Assembly: GCF_963678635.1 (NCBI RefSeq) | Contig: NC_087070.1 | Coordinates: 41,545,831 to 41,609,830 of the forward strand | Direction of reading: 5' to 3' | DNA from: Symsagittifera roscoffensis | Taxonomy: Eukaryota; Xenacoelomorpha; Acoela; Convolutidae | Length of the DNA: 64,000 nucleotides | Shown here: positions 47,251 through 59,341 of the stretch, piece after piece | How the letters are laid out: every line of letters starts with the position of its first letter | Position numbering within the stretch: the first letter of the stretch is position 1 | Notes under the pieces: model-generated | What the model was told of the DNA's origin: nothing | Seen by the model: only the letters and a program-made list of their open reading frames with translations | Databases searched by the model: none | Position numbers and translations under genes: made by a program

Positions 47251-47778
47251 AACAAGACTGCTCGTATCAAGGCAAAGCCCTGAATGTTCCGACTGGCTAT
47301 TAAGGTTTATGGAGCAGTAATAACATTTAAAAAATTTTAAAAATAAAACAAAATGAAAGTTTTTTTTCTAAAATTTGAAATATTTTATGAAAATCATCCC
47401 CCCACACGCCATATAAAGTACAAAAGGATAGATTTCGCTGCTTGCAACAAATCAATTATGGCAAACAAGCTTCGTTAAACCAATTTGGAACGATTTCTAA
47501 GACGGATTAAATCTCGCTTACGCGTTAATAGCGCGAAATATATCGCGCATTAATTGTCCCAAATTGGCCAAAATGGCCATCTTTAAACCCCCATAACTTT
47601 ACGAAAAATGATCAAAGGTAAAATATCTTTTCAAATTTGAGCTCAAGACAACAATACCTTTCGAATGATATTTAAAAATTCCGTCAAAAAAGGCTAGTTA
47701 AAAAGTCGAAATTTGTCTGAAGAAAAAAAACCCACCCGAGCACAAATATTCCGTTACTTTCGTATCGAAAGTCGGAAC
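47251..47778 (-). mobile_element. Family A copy, complete
   Basis: 528 bases, minus strand, co-linear with 59342-59877. The 3' end is CAAGACTGCTCGTATCAAGG (plus-strand reading) and the 5' end is CTTTCGTATCGAAAGTCGGAAC. Internal landmarks are CCACACGCCATATAAAGTAC, GCGCGAAATATATCGCGCAT and CCCCCATAACTTTACGAAAA. Confidence 0.9.
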
Positions 47779-48299
47779 AATATCCGATAGTAGAATGAGT
47801 GTGAGATCGGATCGAAAGCCATTATTGCAATCTGGCTCATAGGTTACGATCTCGACCAATCAGAGGTAAACTGTACTTATCAGAGGGACTGGTGGTTATT
47901 GGCACTGAGAACCTGTAGAAAGTTCAGTTTCTGTTATTCACATTCTGTTATTATTGTTTGAAGGTTCTTCTCTTAGACGCGTTGTGCTCTTGGCAGCGCT
48001 CCTCTATCCGTTATAGAGTATTTGTTAAATAACAATCAACCAATTGCTCTAAAATGTCGTATGCCTACAAAATAGTCTACGAAATAGTCACACTGATCGC
48101 AAGACGTTTTTCTTGTTTTTTTACTGTTATTAATTTTTTTGTTGGTTTCTTTCTTATAGCCTTTTTGAACACATTCGCAGTTTTTAATCTCTTGTGAATA
48201 ATATCTTCCAATGATTTGAACTATGTTGCCATCAACTAGTACGTACCAACTTGTCTCTTCAAATCTTGAAAAGCACAATACGGAGTTCAACCTTTTTTA
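47779..48299. other. Gene-poor DNA
   Basis: An 84-codon minus-strand frame (48036-48290, with WYVLVDGNIVQIIGRYYSQEI) is unrecognised. It may be a remnant exon or chance. No other feature. Confidence 0.35.
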
Positions 48300-48661
48300 G
48301 TCTACCTTTTTTTAGGTCGACTAAATTGATTTTCCGAGCTCTGCCAAAGCACTAAAAAGACCCTTTTTTGGCCAAGTTTACTGCACCGCAGGCAAAATTT
48401 AGAAAAAACATGCCGAAAAACGCGTTTTGAGGCACGTTTTTGGAAAATTTTAACCAAAAAATTGAGTTTTTTTCGGCTCGCCCCCCCCCCCCCCTCAATT
48501 TTAGTCATTTTGGCGCCAAAAGCGCCTTTAACAAAATTTAAGGATCAGTCAGCCAAAAATGGATATCTGAAATTAGTACAAAGAAGGACCTTTTGGGTCG
48601 GCAGGGGGTCGAATTGCTGAGGGGGGGGGCATCCCCCGCCACCTTCTAAATCCGCCCCTGC
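48300..48661 (-). mobile_element. CAGGGGCGG-ended non-autonomous element, second copy
   Basis: Minus-strand reading starts GCAGGGGCGGATTTAGAAGG. It contains CCGACCCAAAAGGTCCTTC, CAGATATCCATTTTTGGC, GGCGCTTTTGGCGCC and GCTCGGAAAATCAATTTAGTC, co-linear with 32323-32660. The far end is unclear. Confidence 0.7.
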
Positions 48662-49330
48662 AGACCAGCGGAAGTCTATTTAGTGTTCCATCGCAATCAG
48701 CCTGCAATTGTGTAAAAATGTTTCTGCCAATCTCCAGTCAATCACAACATGCGTTGAAAAAAATTGATGAAAGCTCTGATGTTTTTACCACAGTAATAAT
48801 GAGATTGTAACTGGAGCTAAATTGAAAGTATTCTAATAAAGAGTAGAAGCAGATTCCACAGGAGAACAATGGGATCAAGTTGGGATCAAGTTAACATCCC
48901 CCCTCCCCCCCCCCCCCCCCCAAATAGACCAAGTTAAGATCCTCCACCCCATTGTTTATTTTAATTTAAATCTACTTAGCGCTGCATGTAAAATGCTCTA
49001 TTCTGATTGGCTGAAAATTTGAACTCAGACCCAAGTTAACATCCTTCCCCCTAACGGATTTGGGGGGAAAGGATGTTAACTTGGACCGAACAATGGTTTT
49101 CATGCACGTTTAGCAGCAAGTGAAGCCATCGATATTTTGAGATAATGTGTTATGACAGGTGTATAGGTACTGCTGTAATGGGTTCCACGCTACGCTACGG
49201 AATCCGCGAAGCCCTGGGACCTCCCCTTGCTCAATCGTGCAACTCCTCGAATTTTGAATTAATTTTTCTACACTATCTGACAGCCAGAAATGTCCAGAGC
49301 CCATATTTAAATAGATATTTCACTTTGGTC
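48662..49330. other. Spacer with a poly-C run and a strong hairpin
   Basis: C-tract at 48899-48921. At 49031-49085 a near-perfect hairpin has arms CCAAGTTAACATCCTT and AAGGATGTTAACTTGG around a CCCCC...GGGGG stem. The same AAGTTAACATCC word also lies at 48889. The 64-codon frames here are unrecognised. Confidence 0.6.
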
Positions 49331-49339
49331 TTTTTTTGA

Positions 49340-49475
49340 AAAGTGACGAGGGTTTGAAAATTGCCCGTTTGTCCTGTTTGGGATAAAAACGCGCGATATG
49401 TTTTGTGCTATTAATTCGTGAGCAAAGGTTTAATCCAACTCAGAAATTATTCAAAATTGACTTGACGCAAGCTTC
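49340..49475 (+). mobile_element. Family A fragment (middle part)
   Basis: It matches the central part of family A: GGGTTTGAAAATTGCC, AAACGCGCGATATGTTTTGTGC, TTTAATCCAACTCAGAAATT. Confidence 0.65.
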
Positions 49476-50009
49476 TACTCCTTCTCATAAGTTGTTGTTC
49501 TGACTTACGAAGATAGAGGCTCAAGTTTTGTCTTCTTTTCAACAAAATATGCCAAGTTTTGTTATGCGAAAATTATCACAAAAAAAGCTCAATTATTAAA
49601 AAAAATATATGGTTTTGTGATTGATGGGCTGTGAGGGTTTAAACTATGCTATTTTAACAAATCTTGGATTGCTAATCCAAGCATTTCTGCCTCTCTCTTT
49701 TTAGGTGTCCTTGGACTTAGCGAAGAAACATTTATAGCCCGTGTTTTTTTTTTTATTTTCGAAAAAAAATCCTAAAATGCTTTAGGAATTAGTTAATTTT
49801 TTATGCCTATTAATTCATTTGTGAGGCAGAGTGTTTGGTCGGAAATAAGTGATACTATACGCAGTCTATACTGCTTTTTTCCAATAATTTGTAGGAAGAC
49901 GTCCATGAAAAGAAAAAGTTTCAAATTTTTACTGAACTTACAGATGTTTTATGGGAGTTGTTTTCAAAACCATTCAAGACTCAGCTTTGATATCAGCAGC
50001 TTTTTGTTC

Positions 50010-50328
50010 CTATTTTCCAAGAAAACGACGAAATATTTGTGCTCGGGTGGTTTTTTTCCCGTAAGCCGAGATTTAATCCGTCTTAGAAATCACTCCAAGT
50101 TGGTTGAAGAAAGTTTAATTGCCATAATTGATTTGTTAGTAGTAGCAAAATCTATCACTTTGTATTTAATATGGCGCGTGGGGGGATAATTTTTACAAAA
50201 ATTCTCAAATTTAAAAAAATCATATTGTTTTATCGCATTTAATTTTTTCACGTTGTTACTGCTCCTTAGATCTTAAAAGGCAGTCGGAAAGTTCAGGGCT
50301 TCACCCTGATACCAGCAGTCTTCTTTTC
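50010..50328 (+). mobile_element. Family A copy with internal deletion
   Basis: AAATATTTGTGCTCGGGTGG at the left, then a jump to TTTAATCCGTCTTAGAAATC, GGCGCGTGGGGGGATAAT and the end CAGGGCTTCACCCTGATACC AGCAGTCTTC. The central ~200 bases are missing. The 128-codon frame at 49803-50189 overlaps this repeat and is not accepted as a gene. Confidence 0.8.
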
Positions 50329-53300
50329 ATTAATATCCTGTTGTATTCACAGCCAATTGATATAAGCTGTGAATCTAGGAATTTTGCTAGATAATTAATT
50401 ATTGAAATAATACTAAGATCTGTAAATTGAATTGAGTGGATTGCATCTGTTTGCATGCCTAAATTTCAAATAAAATTTGTCAAAAATACTTTTGAACTTT
50501 TTCATTAGATTCTTTTAAGTGATGACCTTGTGACCAAATTGAGAAACCGATTGAACTATACAATTTCACGTCCGCTAGAGTAACCTTCTACAATTTCTCT
50601 CTCTTAAACATCCTCGTGAGTTTAGGTTCGGGATGATGGTCTTCTCATACAGTAATACCGGATAAGGGTGCACCGTCTGTTCGTTACGCTATCTATTTTC
50701 GTCCGGATAGGTTCGTACAATTTCTTAGTCTAATAACAATCCTATTCTTACTCTTATATCTTACGTTTCCTAGTCTCAATAGATCTAGAGATATAATGGT
50801 TTATAGCAAAGTTAGAAGGGAGAAGAAAGTAATTGATTTCAACCTTTATTACTAATTCTCTGAATAAAACTATGATTACTTTCAGCTTGAAAATTTATTG
50901 TGTGTTTCAGTCATGGGTCATGATTGGTTAGTTTTGAAGTGAGAAATATCAAAGTATTAACTGGTTCCACTGGGCTGATGGTTCGACCAAATTGGAGGAA
51001 TAATTACCGGTTTTGATCTACACTGAAACGGTATGTTTTCATTTGCTTTTTTTAAAATTTTGTATCAAACAAGTTCGAAACTTGTCATTTTTTGTCAGTT
51101 TTTGTTAGGTTAAGTTTTTTTTTTAATTTTCGAACAAATAGAACAATCACAATTAATGGATGGAACATCAAAACTGACCTTTAATCTATCACACGTTAAA
51201 CTATTTATTCAACTCAATTAAAATGACTAATTTGTACAAAAAAAACATAAGTACCGTAAAAACTTGTTAAGAAATTATGGGTTCCAACTTCAAGTCAAAG
51301 AATTGTCATAAAAATAAATGTTCACTAAAAACTACCAGATATATCAGATATATTTATTAAAAGAAATTTGTTGTGAGGTATAATTTTATAGTCTCTATGT
51401 TTCGAAAATTAGATACACAAATCACAACAATCTATATTCATCAAACTATCTAGGGAAGCAGTATTGCAGTCCTGTGCTGTAATATTGATAAGTCAAATTA
51501 TGTTCTGAAGATCACACTCAGTCGAGAAAAGGCAAAAAGTTTAAAATCAAACCAAGTCAAAATTAGACAAAATTGATAAGCAATGGGGAAATTTTGAAAT
51601 TGGACAAAGTTTAGCTAAAAAAAAATTAGTGAAACATTTTACTTAAATTTCAGTTATATATAAAATAAGTTTCAACACTGTCGCTTTAAATTAATTGAAT
51701 TTTAAAAAAACTTGCATGAAGTAGTAAAAAACAGATCAACACGAACAAGCAGAAAAATTTTCGTAAAGTATTGTTGCCATCTCTTGAAGGTTTTTTGCTC
51801 TTTTTAAGAAAACATCAAAGTTTTCTGAATTTAATTTTAAAAATTTCTAACTTTGAAAATTATTGGCAAGCATTTTTTCATTCAGGAAAAAATTTAAGAA
51901 GTCATTTTAACTTTTTTTGGGTAACTTCAAGTTAATGTAACGTGGTTTTTTTATTGATTTTTGTCAAAAAAGTGTTTATAACACAGTTTCCATAAATGAA
52001 AGTAGTTTATACGCAGTTTTCCGTAGGAAAAAATTAAGGAAAGAAATTTATGTATATAATTTCTATTCATTGATTCTTTCCAATGCTCAAACAATAATTT
52101 CCGGGAATTCAACAATCAGTTTGTAGTTACATTCCTCTAACAAAAGTTTGTGGGCATTTTTTCACCATTTGGAAAAGACGATCAAAATTTCTGAGCAGAT
52201 CGAGACGACCGGCGTAGTTGAGTAGAATTAGCAGCTGTTAGAGCATGTTTCTTAGGAATTTTTTGCAAATAACTTAGAACAGAATAAAAATTTTCTTAAA
52301 ATTCTTTTAAGGTTTTATAAGGCCAAAAAAATTTTTTGTTTTCTTTTTTGGTTTTTAATTTGGTTTTTGATTATATGGTAAAAAAAACTGTCAAACAACA
52401 GACCCCGTATTTCAAACGCTGAATTGTCCAAGTAAAACTTTATGAAATATAATTCACTTCTCTGCAAAATCCCATCACTACTTGGAAAGCAAAACTTAAA
52501 ATGCTGTCAATTCGTGAGACCATTGCTACTTAACCTGTGGGGTTTTTTATTTGAGACAATAATTGGCTATTGTGCTTAGCAATGAACTCAAAAATGCCAT
52601 GCAAAACTCAAAAAGTTATTAATTGTCATCAAAGTAAAAATAAGGTTTTTGTCTGTGGAAAGTACCTTGACATTCAACTTTAATGCATGAAACAAGAAGC
52701 CTTCATGGAGATTTCACGCATTTGTTGGTACTTATTGAAATTTAGGGAAATGCATAATTATAAGTTTTTGGTATTTGATAGAAGTTGTTAAATTACATTT
52801 TTTGGAAAACACGGGTAGCTATTAGTTTACTGGGTTTTTGAACAGAGCAACACCAGCAAGATATAATTGATTGTGAACAGCCTTGTATCGCACTGTTCTT
52901 AAAAGATATGGACTCAATGTTTTCGAAATATTTGATTCAGATCTGTACAAATCTAAACCTAACTGAGTTGAATGATTTTTTGCTTGAAGAATTGATAACA
53001 ATTTTTCAAAAAATTGCTGAAAATAATGTATTGACGTTTTTGGGCAAAAAATAAAAAAAATTCGGGTTACAAATGATTACAAAAAATTTTACAGACTTTT
53101 TTGATTTTGGATACATTGTTGAGTCAAGCAGATTCATGAGTTTGCGTTTAATTTTTGTTGTTATCAAGGATTCAGTTGCTTGGACCAAAAAAACTTTATT
53201 TTAATTAACTTTTTTTTCCAGAGAAAGTCAATGCGTTTTATTGATTCTCAGGTCAAATAACAGTGCAGAACCTCAAACAAAATCAAACTTCAAATTCAAG

Positions 53301-53689
53301 GCATCTATTTTTTCCGATGATTTAAGTAGTAGCAAATAATCTTATGGGAAAATTTAAACAAATTCTCGCAACTCTGCTACAATATTTTATAAGACGGAAC
53401 AACAAAAAATTATTTATTTCACACAAAAGGCAACTGCTTACCTTGAAGAAAACTAGAAGATAACCTGGAGTTTAAAACTTTAAGAGCACCTATAATTTTT
53501 TTTCTAAAATCAGGTAAATTACGCCTTACCACCACTCTTGTTGCAATATCTCTTTTGTCTGATCCAGAATGTCAATATTTTATTCAACTCTTGTTATCAA
53601 GTTTCCACTGCGTCAAAGCTTTTAGTTTCGTTTTATTTTGTTATCTTCTATCAGCATCCTGCTTATGACTCTCAATTGAAACAAATATA
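50329..53689. other. Gene-poor A/T-rich DNA
   Basis: About 3.4 kb with no frame over 60 codons worth calling and no repeat shared with the rest of the window. Confidence 0.6.
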
Positions 53690-54360
53690 AAATTTGCAAA
53701 ACTTTAGCATTGTTTGGTTTGAATGGGTGTCCAAAAACTGCCAAAGGTGGACTCAGCAATGTAATTTTTTTTATCATTGTGGAACTTATCATCGGATCTA
53801 CCCCGATATGTCCTGGAGATTTGGTATGCTCTTTCGGAGAGATGGGCTGGTATTTGGAACTCCTATTGCCAGCGCGATTTATCGAATCTCAAGTTTCCAA
53901 TATGTCAACTGCAGCTTATCAAACGAGGCGTAGTCTGCCGATGCCAATACTGCATTTCCCAATGCTTCAACTTTCGATAGCACGCAACTGCAAACTTTCG
54001 ATAGCACGCAACTGCAAACCTTGGTCACTCGATTTTCTGGTGTTGCGCTAGCTAGTTTTATTCAGGTTGCTGTTTGAAGCCACTGGACAAACGCGTTTTT
54101 CAGTTGCCCCATAGGTCTTTAGTTATAGACTTCTTTTGTTCACAAACAATAAGTGTTAGTGGGAGCAGTCCTGGACAACTTGTGTTCTACAAGCTCCCCG
54201 ATGATTGTTAAATGCTGTTTGTGGAAATGGGCTTTCCTGAAGTTGCCTGGCATGGCAACCGCCGCATTGCTCTATAGCTTCGTGGTGGTCTTATGATAAT
54301 TTTGGAAGGGCTAAGCCCAATGATTTGAAAAAGCTCGGAATCTTAAGGTGGTTGCTAGGC
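53690..54360. other. GC-richer island, possible decayed exon(s)
   Basis: Clearly less A/T-rich than its surroundings. Three plus-strand frames are open together over 200-340 bases, the longest at 53710-54051 (113 codons, GLNGCPKTAKGGLSN...). I recognise no domain. A 24-base unit, CTTTCGATAGCACGCAACTG plus CAAA, is duplicated in tandem at about 53969-54017. It could be an old gene remnant or an unrelated insertion. Confidence 0.35.
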
Positions 54361-54365
54361 AACTT

Positions 54366-54741
54366 GCTCACCTTGAAAAATCGGGCTTCTTTTTGATACT
54401 TATTCTCAGTTTTTCTCTTGTTCTCATTCTATGGCTAAGAAGAAACGGAGGTCCGAAATGGGACCCCTAAATTGGGTGGTCCAAAAGTAGGTGCTTGCTC
54501 CTACCCTAATTTTGCCCCTGGGAGCGAGTGTGAGAAAGCAGACCCTTTTATTAGCTCACCTTAAAAAATCGGGCTTCTTTTTGATACTTATTCTCAGTTT
54601 TTCTCTTGTTCTCATTCTATGGCTAAGAAGAAACGGAGGTCCGAAATGAGACCCCTGAATTGGGTGGTCCAAAAGTAGGTGCCTGCTCCTACCCTAATTT
54701 TGCCCCTGGGAGCGAGTGTGAGAAAACAGACCCTTTTATTA
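54366..54741 (+). repeat. 188-bp tandem duplication
   Basis: Two near-identical copies (54366-54553 and 54554-54741) starting GCTCACCTTGAAAAATCGGG and ending CCCTTTTATTA, followed by a partial third start (GCTCA). Only a handful of bases differ, so the duplication is recent. Internal landmarks are AAGAAACGGAGGTCCGAAAT and TTTTGCCCCTGGGAGCGAGT. Confidence 0.95.
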
Positions 54742-55530
54742 GCTCAATTTGCCTTTTGAAGGTTTTATCTTGTTTCTAACAACAGTCATAGCTTTTTACA
54801 ACCCTAACTAGACTAAAGTAGTTAAATATAATGAACTCAGGCCAACCTCTTTCTTTAAGTTACGGATTTTGTCCCATTTTTAGTGTCCCAAAGTAATAAA
54901 ATTGCCAAAAACTCCGACCTTTGCTGAAAAGCATACTCGCAATTTGGACGAACATGGTAATTTCGGCATTCCAAGCCAAAGTTCATTCAATCTTATTTCG
55001 CTTCAATTTCATAATAAGCGCTCAAAATTTTGATTATCTGGTTTTGTCTATAAAGATTACGTAATCTTGAGCTCGTAATAAAAAAGAGCCGGATCGCCTT
55101 AACGCGCGCTTATTTTCCAGACCAAGTTGGCCTGCGGTTAATTGACACTACCCCTACCCTTTTCCAAGTAAACTTTTTTAGGCCCGCAAAGTCACAATAA
55201 AATTCAGTCTCATGTTTTGAGGCCTGTTAATTTACAGGACTCGAACAGAGATATTTCAACTTTTCAAAACAGTCTTAAATTTTCAGTTAAGTAAACATAC
55301 AATTTTACGACCTTTCTGAAAAAGGTTTCATCCAAGTTGATTTTGAGGTTAGTGTACAGACCCCATACAGTTTTCACTTTTATTAGCAAATCTTTTAAAT
55401 AATTAAAATCAATTGTTCCTCAAAGCTTCACAGCATTTTAAAAAAATTGTCAATAAATTTTTTTTGAGAAAAAAAGGCAAATAAATAGTACGAAAGCCAA
55501 AATACATGAAGCAAGATTTACTAACTAGAT
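54742..55530. other. Gene-poor DNA
   Basis: Nothing recognised. Confidence 0.4.
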
Positions 55531-56380
55531 ACCCGGGTTGACCTCGATACACCGAAAATGATTATCATACAATTCCATACATCAAGTGTATGGAAAAATG
55601 CTTGAAAAATGGTTGAAAAAAGATATAAACTGAATTCTACGGCTCTTTGGTTCTAATAAAACAGTCTAGTGATAAAAAAATTGAGGTTATTGTTTTTTTT
55701 TGAAAAAAAATACTCATCATACAATTCCCATTTATGACGCAAAAAAAAATTAAAATAATTTTCAAGTTGCCCCAAAATTTTCAAATTTTCATAATTTTCA
55801 AAAAAAAATTTCAAGCACAAATTTTTTTTCATGCGAAATTTTTTTTTTGTGAGCATAACGTAGTTCTGGATACACTAATGTTGGAATTTTTTTTAAAATA
55901 ATTATTTTTCAATAACGCTGAAAGCTCCTTTTTACATGGCATTTTTATGTATGCCTTGATCAATATTTTTGTTTTTCAAAATAATCGTCGTTAACAATCT
56001 TTGTCAAAATTCAAAGTTTTGTAACTTTCGTTGTATCATTTTTGAAAAACAGCTCCAAGACAATCGAAGTCGTTTTCTATGTATTTGAAACGATAGACTA
56101 GTTCAACTTTTGGTGCTTTGAGTAAATCAAGGTGTTTGTCACTAGCGTTTGGTTACGAATACAACCCAAAATTTTGCAGAAGTTAATTTTAGAAAAAAAA
56201 AATCAACTTTTTCGTTTTCAGAAAAATATTTATCATATAAATTTCATATATGGTAAAATGCTTATCATAGAGGTTTCATACATATTTCTGTACGTATGGA
56301 ATTGTATGAATTCGTATGGTAAAAATTTTTTCATAAATGGAAATTATAGGATAAGAAGTTTTGGTCAACCCGGGTTGACC
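55531..56380 (+). repeat. Family B repeat copy 3, left arm of a palindrome
   Basis: The most complete copy: starts ACCCGGGTTGACCTCGATAC, ends GGTCAACCCGGGTTGACC (a perfect 18-base palindrome at 56363-56380). Length is ~845 bases. Landmarks are as in 3230-4010 and 21786-22603. Confidence 0.85.
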
Positions 56381-57230
56381 AAATATGCGAATCATACAAT
56401 TTTCGTAAATGGAAAATGCAAATCATAACTTTTTCATGCAATTCCATTATTACAGAAAATAGCATGAAACGTCTATGATCAGTGATTTTTCATATATGGA
56501 AATTGTACGACTAGCATTTTCCATAAACCAAAAAATAATAACTTTTTACATTCAAGTTTCTCAAAATTTTTTGGTTGTATTCGGTTACGAACACAACCAA
56601 AAAATTTTGAGAAACTTGAATGTAAAAAATTATCAATTTTTGGTTTATGGAAAATGCTAGTCGGACAATTTCCAAATATAAAAAATCATTAATCATAGAC
56701 GTTTCATGCTATTTTCTGTAATTATGGAATTACATGAAAAAGTTACGGTTTGCATTTTCCATTTACAAAAATTGTATGATTCGCATTTTTGGTCAACCCG
56801 GGTTGACCAAAAAATCTTATCCTATAATTTCCATTTATGAAAAAATTTTTACCATACGAATTCATACAATTCCATACGTACATAAAATTGTATGAAACCT
56901 CTATGATAAGCATTTTTCCATATATGAAAATTATATGATAAACATTTTTCCAAAAACGAAAAAGTTGTTTTTTTTTCTAAAATTAATTTCTGCAAAATTA
57001 AGGGTTGTATTCGTAACCAAACGCTAGTGACAAAAACTTTGGTTACTCAAACGCAGAATAATCAAAATCTGAACTGACTCACTTTAAGAATGTATTGGAA
57101 ACGGCCGAAATGTCTCAAATCTGTTTTTCACAAATGAGAAATTTTATAACGAAATTATCAAATTTTTATATTTTGGCAAAAATGTTGAACAATGATTATT
57201 TTTTAAAATTTAAATTTATAATGTCAATTC
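55960..57230. repeat. ~1.27-kb palindrome centred near 56586
   Basis: The inner part, 56363-56808, is a near-perfect inverted repeat bounded on each side by GGTCAACCCGGGTTGACC. The outer parts are two facing family B arms: CACTAGCGTTTGGTTACGAA at 56140 against TTCGTAACCAAACGCTAGTG at 57011. Two overlapping opposite-strand frames (56475-56660 plus, 56511-56696 minus) translate to nearly the same peptide, which is a direct sign of the palindrome. Similarity fades beyond ~57230. Confidence 0.93.
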
Positions 57231-57600
57231 AAACAAACAGTATCCAAAATAGTGTGCCCAGGGCAAGTATGAATCATCGGTTGCTGTATCAAAATTACTC
57301 GCATTGCTACCTCATAGATCTCCGCAAAAATATTCAGAATTCAAAAAGCTTACAAACTTTTGGAGACCCCCAATCGTAAATTTGTTCACAAGCATTCTTT
57401 TTTTGTCAACAAACTGAATTATAAAAAAAAAGTGTTTTAAAAGCCCGTTCTTTTTTCCTTTGAAAGCCTTTTAAAAGAAAAAAAATCATATTGAAAAATC
57501 AAAATTGAAAATTTTTTCACACTTTTTTTCAATCACACTTCACAATTAATGTCATCAGTGATAAAAGTTTCTGTGTTGTTAAGGTTGTTAAGCTGTTTGA
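57231..57600. other. Spacer
   Basis: No recognised feature. The 94-codon frame at 57095-57379 is partly family B sequence. Confidence 0.4.
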
Positions 57601-57912
57601 AACAAGACTGCTCGCCTAACAGGTTAAAGCCTCGAACGTTCTGGCTGCACCTTGATTGGTATCGAATAGTTGGATAAAAAGTAGAAAAAGTTTTAAAACC
57701 GATAAATTTTGAACAAAATGAAACATCCAGAGTAAAACTTTGAGAACAACGAAATCGATAGACCAGTAAGTTTTGGGAAAATTTTGTAGTACGGGATAAA
57801 ATGCCATGCATGAATAAATTATGGTACGCTGTCATAATCATAAAATGAATTTTTCACAACACGCTTAAATTAGTCAAGAGCACGGCCAAGTTGGCAATTT
57901 TCAAACCCTTAG
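57601..57912 (-). mobile_element. Family A copy, partial
   Basis: Starts AACAAGACTGCTCGCC (3' end, inverted) and runs through AACGTTCTGGCTGC, then GGCCAAGTTGGCAATTTTCAAACCC from the family's middle. The 5' third is absent. Confidence 0.65.
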
Positions 57913-59341
57913 AACAATGAAAGTCAGATATTTTTTTACAATTAAAATCAAGGAGTCGTTATTTTCAAAGAAATAAAAAACTTTTGGGTTACTTTTTTCT
58001 ATTGCCAAAAATTGGCTTCATAAAAAACTACAAAAAGCAAAAACTTTTCGAATTTTTTTGACAGTCGGAACATTATCAAAAACGTTTTATGAGAAAAAAT
58101 TAATCAGCACTGCAAAAATTTTTCACCTATCTCATTGAAAGAGCATAAATTCACTTAAAAAATTCAGCTTTACTAAAAACTCAAATTCACCCCTCATATT
58201 TGTGGTTAAAAACAATCATTTCGGTGAAGGGGGAAGGTTTAAATACTTGAAAATTTAATAATTACATCTTTACGATCCAAAACGATTGAGCCAAAACTTT
58301 CATCAAAGTAAACTAAAATTATCTCAACCGACTTTACTAAAAATTTAAAATCATTTCTGTACTCACAAAATTTTTTCGGTTCCTCGCCCAAACCGTGTGT
58401 GAACTGACGGTGGTTTAACCATTTGATTTGACTGCAAAACATGGGGTTGTAAAACGAATAAAACGAATAGCATAAAATAAATAGCATGAAAAGCTTATAA
58501 AATGAATAGCATTTTGTTTTGATCATTTTTCACGACAAAAGAAAAGATTTCGTCGAATTATTCCTTATTTCGTCGAATTATTTTTTGAATAATTGTTTTT
58601 TCAAAAGTTGTAACAATGAACTAATCGCAGGAAAATCAAAAAAACACTAAGCAAAAAGACAAGGTTTGCTATGTCAGTTGCAAGAGAGAGAGAGAACGCT
58701 CTTGTTTTAGTGTTGTACGCTTTGTCTGACTATACCGTTTTTTTACGGAATTGTCGTTTTTTAAGACAGAGAAACTACAAGATATTATCAAATATTTGAA
58801 AACTGTATGAAAATTTTCAAGGAAAACATGATTACTTAAACCTGTTCGTTTCATTTTTCTTACAGAAACGGTGGAGTTTTTATGCCAGCTGCAATTTTTC
58901 TGTACATGATACCATAGGATGGGGTTTTTGTTCAATTTTAGTTTCCTCAAGAAGAACCTGTGGTGGGTCATATTTGTTATCAGTCTAAAGTCTTCTTAAT
59001 TGAGGCTGACTTTTTTATTAATATTTTTTGTTTTTGTATTTTCGCTTTTAAGTCAAAAAACGCGCAAACTAATTTGTTTCGGCACATAGATAACAGCTGG
59101 GTGAATGACAAGGAAACGGGGCTGATCCAGAAAGTGGACATTATAGGCAATTAAGAGAGACAGAAAAGCAAACATGGCAGAAGCAAGGCACTAATTAGAA
59201 GATTATTAGCCAAAAATTGAATAGCCAATTTTTAGCCTATTTATTACAGCGACTAGTCTTTTTCACGTTCAATTTGGGGACAAGATAATTATGAAACAGT
59301 TTTTTGTTTAATTACCCGTCAAAATGCCTTCTTTATTTATT
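57913..59341. other. Gene-poor DNA
   Basis: No recognised gene. Short local repeats are present: GAATAGCAT three times near 58465-58515 and TTTCGTCGAATTATT twice near 58549-58583. Open frames of 64-100 codons here match nothing known to me. Confidence 0.45.

Noticed and set aside
49803-50189. 128-codon open frame
   Set aside because: Its C-terminal third is family A repeat, its composition is A/T-driven, and I recognise no domain.
54180-54300. Short UBA-like motif (VEMGFPEVA)
   Set aside because: Only nine residues fit; the frame on either side does not continue the domain.
56475-56696. Two similar 61-residue proteins on opposite strands
   Set aside because: Both arise from one palindrome; they are evidence of the inverted repeat, not of genes.
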